The position numbers were made by a program, and so were the translations under genes. Positions 1 through 4,491 of a stretch of DNA of 6,659 bases are shown here, in pieces. The notes below the pieces were generated by a model. That model saw nothing but the letters and a program-made list of their open reading frames with translations. It was not told where the DNA came from and ran no database searches. Origin of the DNA: CAZPCZ01 sp964585225 (lineage in GTDB: Bacteria > Patescibacteriota > Patescibacteriia > JACPHY01); contig CAZPCZ010000072.1 of assembly GCA_964585225.1 (NCBI GenBank), positions 1-6,659 of the forward strand, read 5' to 3'. The stretch's first letter is position 1, and each line of letters starts with the position of its first letter.

Positions 1-45
1 GATCATGCCTAGTCTCGTGGGCTCGGAGATGTGTATAAGAGACAG
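1..45 (+). other. Illumina Nextera adapter with i7 index (sequencing artefact)
   Basis: Bases 1-45 are not genomic. Positions 27-45 match the 19-bp Tn5 mosaic end used in Nextera libraries. Positions 12-26 match the read-2 adapter arm (GTCTCGTGGGCTCGG). Positions 4-11 (CATGCCTA) match the i7 index that I recall as N706, and 1-3 (GAT) are the end of the P7 primer. Genomic sequence starts at 46. Translating through the adapter gives the well-known false peptides MYKRQ and SEMCIRDS on the plus strand and LLYTSPSPRD on the minus strand, so any start codon placed here (for example ATG at 31) is an artefact. Confidence 0.97.
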
Positions 46-1938
46 TCCGTCATTCTGCTCCTCGGATCGGTCGGCGCCGGTGCGATCACGTACGAGCACG
101 CGTACGCGGACCGCATTTTTCCGGGCGTTCGCATCGGACCGATCACGGTCGGCGGCCTGCCAAAGTCGGAAGGGACGGCACGCGTGCAGCTCGCGCTCGA
201 TGCGTACCTCGGGCAGGGCATTGCGTACGTTCTCGACGGCCGCGTCGTCACCATCGACCCCGTCGCCATCGCACCGCAGGACCCCGACCTCACGTATCGC
301 CTCATCGACGTCGACGTCCCAAGGCTCGTCGATTCCGCATTCGTACTCGGACGACGACCGTCGCTCGTCGCGGCGTGGACAGAGCGCGCGCGTGGAGCGC
401 TCCGGGATGACCTTGCGATCCCGATCACCGCGACGGTGGACCGTGCGCGACTCGAGGAGGCGCTCGTCGAAAACCTACGCGGCGATCTCCCCGCGATGCG
501 CCCGCCGCGCCTCCAGCCGGTGACTCGCGACGGTGTCGTAGCGTGGACCGTCATCGGCGGGCAGCCCGGCCGACGCATCGATATCGCTGCGGTGGCCGCA
601 GAGACGGAACGGCGGATTGCGGAGCTCGACCCCGCACCGATCCTCGTCCCGACGATCGAAGCGGCGCCACCGTACACGGCGGCAGAACTCGAAACCGCGC
701 TCCCGAACGTGACCGCGGCACTCGGCCGTGCGCCGATCACGTTGACTCACGACGAGCAACGGTGGACGGTCGAACCCGCGACGCTCGCGGGATGGTTCAC
801 ATTCGGCGATCGCCCGGAGCCGACGCTCGATCGGGATGCCATCGATGCGTTCCTCACCCCCATCGCTCGGGACATTGAGCGCCCAGCGGAGAACGCGCGG
901 CTCTCAATCAATCCGACCACGAAGCGCGTCCGTGAATTCCGGGCTGCCCACACCGGCACTCGTATCGACCGCGACGCACTGGTCGCTGCGCTCGATGCGG
1001 CGGTATTCGGCAACGCGCCACCGCTCATCCCACTGCCGGTGACGAGCGAAGCACCGACCGTCGCCGTCGCCGATACGAACGACCTCGGCATCCGGGAGCT
1101 CCTCGGGGTGGGGCGCACGAGCTTCAAGGGGAGCCCGCCGAACCGTCGCCACAACATCGGCATCGGTGCCGGACTCCTGAACGGTGTCCTCATCGCACCG
1201 GACGAGGAGTTCTCCACCGTCACCGCGGTCTCCCCATTCACTGCGGAGACCGGCTACAAGCCGGAGCTCGTCATTAAGGGGAGCCGGACGATCCCGGAGT
1301 ACGGCGGGGGCCTCTGCCAGGTGTCGACGACGCTCTTCCGCACCGTCCTCGCCACCGGGCTCCCGGTGACCGAACGAACCAACCACGCGTACCGCGTTCC
1401 GTACTACGAGCCACCGGTCGGGATGGATGCGACGATCTACGGTCCAAAGCCAGACTTCAAGTTCCGCAATGACACTGGCCACCACCTCCTCCTCCGCACG
1501 CGCGTCGAGGGGGATGAGCTCGTCTATGAGCTCTGGGGGACGAAGGATGGGCGCGTCGCGAATTCGAGCGAGCCGGAGGTGTTCAATTTCGTGAGTCCAC
1601 CACCAATGCGTACGGTGGAGACCGAGGACCTCCCGCCAGGCAAGAAGAAGTGCACCGAGCGCGCGCACACCGGCGCGGACGCGAAGTTCACGTACACGGT
1701 AATACATGCGGACGGTCGGAAGGAGGAGCGTATCTTCAAGAGTCACTACCGCCCGTGGCAAGCGGTGTGCCTTGTTGGAAAGTCTCTGCCAAAGGCGGAC
1801 CCGCCTCTGGCGGGGCAGGCCGGCGATAGTACGACAATGGATGCTCCGACTCCCGACGCACCCGCGATGCCAATCCCTCCACCCAACGAACCGTCGCCGA
1901 CCGCTCCGGTGAATGACGCACCGCCGCAGATCAATTGA
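46..1938 (+). CDS. VanW/YoaR-like cell-envelope protein, 5' truncated
   Basis: The frame is open from the adapter junction to TGA at 1936-1938, giving 630 genomic codons; the true start is lost. The first residues (SVILLLGSVGAGAITYEHAY) look like the end of an N-terminal membrane anchor or signal segment. They lead into a typical YoaR-like opening (FPGVRIGPITVGGLPKSEG). Two stalk-like repeats resembling the putative peptidoglycan-binding domain PF12229 follow, at about nt 150-620 and 660-1040. The VanW domain (PF04294) spans about nt 1140-1530 and includes RRHNIGIGAGLLNG, FSTVTAVSPFT and the diagnostic GGGLCQVSTTLF (1303-1338), with a conserved Cys at 1315-1317. The last 45 or so residues are rich in Pro, Ala and Asp, like a disordered tail. 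The biochemical role of VanW domains is unknown; the name comes from vanB-type clusters and does not imply vancomycin resistance. An extracytoplasmic, wall-associated role is inferred. Confidence 0.93.
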   Translation, partial: SVILLLGSVGAGAITYEHAYADRIFPGVRIGPITVGGLPKSEGTARVQLALDAYLGQGIAYVLDGRVVTIDPVAIAPQDPDLTYRLIDVDVPRLVDSAFVLGRRPSLVAAWTERARGALRDDLAIPITATVDRARLEEALVENLRGDLPAMRPPRLQPVTRDGVVAWTVIGGQPGRRIDIAAVAAETERRIAELDPAPILVPTIEAAPPYTAAELETALPNVTAALGRAPITLTHDEQRWTVEPATLAGWFTFGDRPEPTLDRDAIDAFLTPIARDIERPAENARLSINPTTKRVREFRAAHTGTRIDRDALVAALDAAVFGNAPPLIPLPVTSEAPTVAVADTNDLGIRELLGVGRTSFKGSPPNRRHNIGIGAGLLNGVLIAPDEEFSTVTAVSPFTAETGYKPELVIKGSRTIPEYGGGLCQVSTTLFRTVLATGLPVTERTNHAYRVPYYEPPVGMDATIYGPKPDFKFRNDTGHHLLLRTRVEGDELVYELWGTKDGRVANSSEPEVFNFVSPPPMRTVETEDLPPGKKKCTERAHTGADAKFTYTVIHADGRKEERIFKSHYRPWQAVCLVGKSLPKADPPLAGQAGDSTTMDAPTPDAPAMPIPPPNEPSPTAPVNDAPPQIN

Positions 1939-1961
1939 CTCGCCCAGAACCCGACGCGAAA

Positions 1962-1996
1962 CGGAAACCGACCCGATGTTCATCGGGCCGGTTCCG
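1962..1996 (+). terminator. Stem-loop just after the VanW gene, possible terminator without a T-run
   Basis: An imperfect hairpin lies 24 bases after the VanW stop. CGGAA (1962-1966) pairs with TTCCG (1992-1996), CCG (1968-1970) with CGG (1989-1991), and CCCGAT (1972-1977) with ATCGGG (1982-1987) around a GTTC loop. One A is bulged and there is one A-C mismatch. No T-run follows on either strand, so it is not a textbook intrinsic terminator. It may stabilise the mRNA 3' end or act with Rho. The position supports a 3'-end role; the function is inferred. Confidence 0.4.
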
Positions 1997-2017
1997 CGTA
2001 CTCCTGTCCTCCACTCA

Positions 2018-2220
2018 GAGAGCTGCGCTCAAGAGATCCAGTGATTGGTCCAGCCAAGTCGGCGCACGTGAGTGAGCAACCGGGCCGGCCGACCAATGAA
2101 CCCCATGCTTGTCGTGAGCGCAGGGCCCTGCTCTCTCGAGCCACTTTTCCGCCGGAGGCGGACTCCTCCCCCCACAGCACCGATACGGTACTCTGGGAAG
2201 TGATCTCGAGCGCAGCTCTC
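2018..2220. other. 203-bp element closed by a 19-bp stem (structured RNA or MITE-like)
   Basis: The two ends are inverted repeats. GAGAGCTGCGCTC (2018-2030) pairs perfectly with 2208-2220. After an AA bulge (2031-2032), GAGATC (2033-2038) pairs with GATCTC (2202-2207). Further inverted repeats lie inside: ATTGGTC 2044-2050 with GACCAAT 2091-2097, a 12-bp palindrome at 2120-2131, TCCGCC-GGA-GGCGGA at 2148-2162, and ACCG-ATA-CGGT at 2179-2189. No convincing protein is encoded and no known RNA family was recognised. A branched noncoding RNA and a small non-autonomous element with terminal inverted repeats are both possible. I see no clear target-site duplication. Confidence 0.4.
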
Positions 2221-2226
2221 CAAGGG

Positions 2227-2270
2227 TGAGGTGACGCGAAGCGTCATCCTGAGCGAAACGAAGGACCTCA
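2227..2270 (+). repeat. Widespread 'VILSEAKDL' type interspersed repeat
   Basis: The core at 2242-2269, reading GTCATCCTGAGCGAAACGAA and on through GGACCTC, matches the short noncoding repeat seen in many unrelated bacterial genomes. It gives spurious peptides such as VILSEAKDL on one strand and SLRMT on the other. It folds as an outer stem TGAGGT/ACCTCA (2227-2232 with 2265-2270) around a hairpin GACGC-GAA-GCGTC (2233-2245) and a weaker CCT...AGG loop. Seven T bases follow at 2278-2284, eight bases after the stem, which is too far for a standard intrinsic terminator. Recognition is from memory of the motif; its function is unknown. Confidence 0.7.
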
Positions 2271-2284
2271 CACCATATTTTTTT

Positions 2285-2476
2285 GAACGAATCCCATTCG
2301 ATTTCTCGAGTACTCAGGTGGGATGTTTCGGAGCGGGGCTCGGATGCACCGAACCCTAACGATTTCCCCGTTCGGTCGTCCGGATAGTGTCTAGGAACAC
2401 CCGTGCGGGGAACGTCTCAATGTAGCACAAACACGATTTTTCGTCAATAGCGCGACAACGGTACGATGATCAGAAT
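2285..2476. other. Gene-free stretch with several small hairpins
   Basis: I see no gene here. Inverted repeats include ATCCCA/TGGGAT (2290-2295 with 2319-2324). A two-part stem is formed by CGGA/TCCG (2341-2344 with 2379-2382) and ACCGAAC/GTTCGGT (2348-2354 with 2370-2376), with a 15-nt loop. The 3' part (2410-2470) is more AT-rich than its surroundings. I found no convincing promoter, tRNA or other RNA family. Confidence 0.4.
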
Positions 2477-2492
2477 TGCTCAGTTGAGCAGC

Positions 2493-2531
2493 AAAAAGAT
2501 ACCCGGTGTCCTCGGATAAAGACACCGGGTA
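2493..2531 (-). terminator. Intrinsic terminator of the clpP transcript
   Basis: A perfect 11-bp inverted repeat, TACCCGGTGTC (2500-2510) and GACACCGGGTA (2521-2531), encloses a 10-nt loop. Read on the minus strand, the stem is followed by TCTTTTTG (T-run 2497-2493). It begins 13 bases after the clpP stop codon, exactly where a factor-independent terminator is expected. A palindrome TGCTCA-GT-TGAGCA (2477-2490) lies immediately beyond. Confidence 0.92.
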
Positions 2532-2544
2532 CCCTTTCTGTCGT

Positions 2545-3156
2545 TTACTGTTTCCCCTGCACCTCCTTCGCCTCAATGACCTTATCCACGAGGCCGTATC
2601 TCAAGGCTTCCTCCGCAGTCATGAAGTAGTCGCGATCCGTGTCCTTTTCTACTTTCTCGAATGGCTGGCCGGTGTGCTTCGCGAGAATCTGGTTCAGTCG
2701 GTCCTTGATTTTGAGGATGCGCTCTGCACGAATCTTGATATCCGACGCCTGCCCCTCGGCTCCACCGAGTACCTGGTGAATCATGATCTCAGAATTCGGA
2801 AGCGAGTATCGTTTCCCCTTCGCCCCGCCCGCGAGGAGGATCGCGCCCATGCTTGCGGCGAGCCCGACGCAGATCGTCACAACGTCCGGCTTGATGTACT
2901 GCATGGTGTCGTAGATCGCGAGCCCCGAGGTCACCGACCCGCCCGGGGAGTTCACGTAGAGCTTGATGTCCTTCTTTGGGTCCTCGGATTCGAGGAAGAG
3001 GAGCTGCGCGATGACCGTGTTCGCGACCGCGTCATCCACCGGCTCTCCGAGGAAGATGATCCGGTCCTTGAGGAGGCGCGAGTAGATGTCGTACGCGCGC
3101 TCCCCGAATTGCGACTTCTCGACGACGATCGGAACCAATGTGTTGGACGGAGTCAT
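2545..3156 (-). CDS. clpP: ATP-dependent Clp protease proteolytic subunit
   Basis: The 203-residue product has the usual ClpP length. It is the serine peptidase core that forms a double heptameric barrel and degrades proteins fed to it by AAA+ unfoldases such as ClpX or ClpC. The catalytic triad is complete: Ser102 in GLAASMGA, His127 in EIMIHQ and Asp176 in DRDYF, with the same spacing as in E. coli (25 and 49 residues). Other signatures are DRIIFLGEPVDD (31-42), the oxyanion region NSPGGSVTSG (69-78) and the handle helix around 135-160. The ATG start gives a normal short N-terminus ahead of VPIVVEK, but it has no Shine-Dalgarno sequence and lies inside a 7-bp tandem array. The gene lies 49 bp downstream of the DHH phosphoesterase gene on the same strand, so co-transcription is likely. 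A strong terminator follows. No ClpX or ClpC gene is visible. Confidence 0.98.
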   Translation of the reverse strand: MTPSNTLVPIVVEKSQFGERAYDIYSRLLKDRIIFLGEPVDDAVANTVIAQLLFLESEDPKKDIKLYVNSPGGSVTSGLAIYDTMQYIKPDVVTICVGLAASMGAILLAGGAKGKRYSLPNSEIMIHQVLGGAEGQASDIKIRAERILKIKDRLNQILAKHTGQPFEKVEKDTDRDYFMTAEEALRYGLVDKVIEAKEVQGKQ

Positions 3157-3179
3157 AAGCCGTTAGTCGTAAGTCGTAA
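3152..3179. repeat. 7-bp tandem array across the clpP start codon
   Basis: Four consecutive heptamers on the plus strand: gtcataa, gccgtta, gtcgtaa, gtcgtaa. The last two are identical and the others differ by one or two bases while keeping phase. The clpP ATG (3154-3156 on the minus strand) lies in the first unit, so the array forms the clpP initiation region. See the other heptamer arrays at 3933, 4396, 4456 and 6331. Confidence 0.8.
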
Positions 3180-3205
3180 GCCCGCACCATCATCATCCTA
3201 CCACA

Positions 3206-4219
3206 TCACACCACTTTCCAACCATCACCGTTCCTCACAATGCGGCCAGGCACCCCGAACCCGGCCGCCTTTCGATGTCCGCCGCCGCCGAACGCCTCTG
3301 CGAGGCGGCCGAGATCCACGTCGTTCCGTTGCGTCCGCAGGCTCCCGCGGATGATCCCATCCCCAGCATCCTTGAGCACGAGGATCGCGCGGGCCGGGAG
3401 CACCGCCTGGAGGAAATTCGAGAGCCCCTCCGATCGCTCCACCGCATCTCCACACTCCCGGAAGTCCTCCGGGACGAGTACCGTTGTCGCGATGTCCCAG
3501 ACCGGGTGGACGCGCAGGCGCTCAAAGGCACGGCCCCAGAGCTTGAGTGCGCCGATTGGCTTCTGTTGGTACACCGCGCGGAGGATCGGGCCGATGCGCG
3601 CGCCGGCAGCCGAGCACGCCGCAGCGACCGCGAGCGCTGACGGCGAGGTCGCAGGGTTTGTGAACCCGTCGGTGTCGGTCACGAGGCCGACCATGAGGCA
3701 CGTCGCTACATCCGCGGTGAGTGGGACGTGGTTCGCGACGAGCAGCCGGTGGATGGCTTCGGTGGTGGACGCCGCGTTCGTCACGACGCAGTTCACGTCC
3801 CCGTACCGCGTGTTCGTCGCATGGTGATCAATGACGATGAGCTGCCCACCACCCGCCTTCCAGCTCGGCAGCTCTGCCGCGATCCCCGCAAACACGAGGT
3901 CCCCCGCATCGACGATGACGATCGTATCGTACCTCTTCCCTCTTCCCTCTTCCCTCTTCCCTCTGACCTCGTGGAGGTGCGGGAGGAGTCCGATGAAGGC
4001 TGGAGGCGAAGGATCCGGGCAGTAGAGGGTCGCATCCTTCCCCACGGTCCGGAGCGCCGCGCGCAGCCCGCAGATGGAGCCGAGCGAATCTCCATCTGGC
4101 CGCTTCGGGGACACGAGGAGGATATCGCGTGCGCGCAGCAACCGTTCCCAAACGGAACGGTAGACGGCCTGTTCGGCGATGGGAGCAATGCGGGATGACA
4201 TAGCCAGTGACGGTACCAT
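3206..4219 (-). CDS. DHH/DHHA1-family phosphoesterase, NrnA-like
   Basis: The ATG at 4219 gives 337 residues; the codon before it (4222) is GTG and could also start. GGTGG lies just upstream as a weak ribosome site. Family members use two metal ions to hydrolyse short oligoribonucleotides, pAp or cyclic dinucleotide products in the cytoplasm. Visible motifs are RPDGDSLGS (40-48; Asp42, Asp44), VDAGD (Asp104), IDHHATN (Asp131, His132, His133), GLVTDTDGF (Asp182), and the C-terminal DHHA1 signature FGGGGHRKAAGF (310-321). The first-motif histidine seen in NrnA (HxxPD) is replaced by Pro38, which would remove a metal ligand. Residues 83-96 (ending VRGKREEGRGKR) are encoded by a 7-bp tandem array just before the strand carrying Asp104, probably a surface loop. 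The gene precedes clpP by 49 bp. I assign the family with confidence; the exact substrate and full activity are uncertain. Confidence 0.93.
   Translation of the reverse strand: MVPSLAMSSRIAPIAEQAVYRSVWERLLRARDILLVSPKRPDGDSLGSICGLRAALRTVGKDATLYCPDPSPPAFIGLLPHLHEVRGKREEGRGKRYDTIVIVDAGDLVFAGIAAELPSWKAGGGQLIVIDHHATNTRYGDVNCVVTNAASTTEAIHRLLVANHVPLTADVATCLMVGLVTDTDGFTNPATSPSALAVAAACSAAGARIGPILRAVYQQKPIGALKLWGRAFERLRVHPVWDIATTVLVPEDFRECGDAVERSEGLSNFLQAVLPARAILVLKDAGDGIIRGSLRTQRNDVDLGRLAEAFGGGGHRKAAGFGVPGRIVRNGDGWKVV
3933..3974. repeat. 7-bp tandem array inside the DHH gene
   Basis: Four perfect copies of ctcttcc (3933-3960) are followed by two diverged units, ctctgac and ctcgtgg. Six units make 42 nt, a whole number of codons, and encode the charged stretch ending VRGKREEGRGKR on the minus strand. 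This is the most uniform array in the window and so the most prone to slippage. Gain or loss of one unit would shift the gene's frame. Confidence 0.9.
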
Positions 4220-4241
4220 CACACCACCCGCGCGTCAATAG

Positions 4242-4272
4242 AAAAACGCCCGACCCCATGGGGGGCCGGGCG
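4242..4272 (-). terminator. Minus-strand intrinsic terminator ahead of the DHH gene
   Basis: CGCCCG (4247-4252) pairs with CGGGCG (4267-4272) and CCCC (4254-4257) with GGGG (4262-4265), with one A-C mismatch and an ATGG loop. On the minus strand the stem is followed directly by TTTTTC (4246-4241). It ends about 20 bases before the DHH start codon, and no minus-strand gene lies upstream of it in the window. It therefore most likely ends a short leader or small RNA, or acts as an attenuator for the DHH-clpP unit. Confidence 0.7.
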
Positions 4273-4278
4273 CCTTGG

Positions 4279-4370
4279 TTCGATGCGGCATCCGAATAGC
4301 GCAACCCTCGCCTTGGGCTCGGGGTATCCGAATGCGCCCATCCGAATACTTGGCATCCCCAGGGCAATCC
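4279..4370 (-). promoter_or_regulatory. Structured divergent-region segment, possible leader or small RNA
   Basis: This gene-free segment lies between smc and the DHH gene. It has three copies of the octamer ATCCGAAT (4290-4297, 4326-4333, 4340-4347), read as ATTCGGAT on the minus strand. It also contains a hairpin TTCGATG-CGG-CAT(C)CGAA (4279-4296) and complementary C-rich and G-rich tracts around 4304-4324. Together with the terminator that follows on the minus strand, it could be a transcribed leader of about 125 nt. I could not match a riboswitch class or find a firm minus-strand promoter. Confidence 0.35.
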
Positions 4371-4381
4371 GTTCGTCGCTT

Positions 4382-4389
4382 GGTACACT
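4382..4389 (+). promoter_or_regulatory. Candidate extended -10 promoter element for smc
   Basis: TGGTACACT (TG at 4381-4382, -10 hexamer TACACT at 4384-4389) resembles an extended -10 element. No good -35 lies at 16-18 bp; TTGGCA at 4350-4355 is too far away. Transcription would start near 4396, where the first heptamer array begins, so both arrays would lie in the smc 5' leader. Only the motif match supports this. Confidence 0.3.
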
Positions 4390-4395
4390 GGGAGC

Positions 4396-4430
4396 ATGCG
4401 ACATTTGACTCCTGACATGTAACACCTGAC
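4396..4430 (+). repeat. 7-bp tandem array A in the smc leader
   Basis: Five in-phase heptamers: atgcgac, atttgac, tcctgac, atgtaac, acctgac. The last two bases (AC) are fixed and most units end in GAC, while the first half varies. The word is the reverse complement of that in the array at 4456. GACATTTGAC (4400-4409) is a perfect 10-bp inverted repeat of 4456-4465. Confidence 0.75.
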
Positions 4431-4455
4431 CAACGATCGGAAGTACCGACACGTG

Positions 4456-4483
4456 GTCAAATGTCAATGGTCAGATGTTCGAT
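4456..4483 (+). repeat. 7-bp tandem array B just before the smc start
   Basis: Four in-phase heptamers: gtcaaat, gtcaatg, gtcagat, gttcgat, with a degenerate fifth (ggtccac, 4484-4490) reaching the base before the smc start. Orientation is opposite to array A, with 25 bp between them. In mRNA the two arrays could pair into a hairpin next to the initiation codon, where there is no Shine-Dalgarno sequence. Confidence 0.75.
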
Positions 4484-4491
4484 GGTCCACT

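Noticed and set aside
46..1938. VanW gene as a vancomycin-resistance determinant
   Set aside because: No vanH, vanA/B or vanX gene is present, and VanW-domain proteins are common envelope proteins in bacteria without resistance.
2221..2245. T-box leader, suggested by AAGGGTGAGG followed by a CGCG hairpin
   Set aside because: The match to the T-box core (AGGGTGGNACCGCG) is poor, overlaps the interspersed repeat, and no aminoacyl-tRNA synthetase or amino acid gene follows.
2278..2284. T-run as an intrinsic terminator for VanW
   Set aside because: It lies about 340 bp after the VanW stop and eight bases away from the nearest stem, so it lacks standard geometry.
2506..3354. Long plus-strand open frame opposite clpP
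   Set aside because: It lies antisense to clpP, whose product has a full catalytic triad and conserved motifs. The plus-strand product has no recognisable domain and is a GC-rich shadow frame.
4265..4300. tRNA fragment suggested by GGTTCGAT
   Set aside because: The flanking bases do not form a 5-bp T-stem and no acceptor or anticodon arms are found on either strand.
4396..4483. CRISPR-like array in the smc leader
   Set aside because: Units are 7 bp with no spacers, no 20-50 bp repeats and no cas genes.
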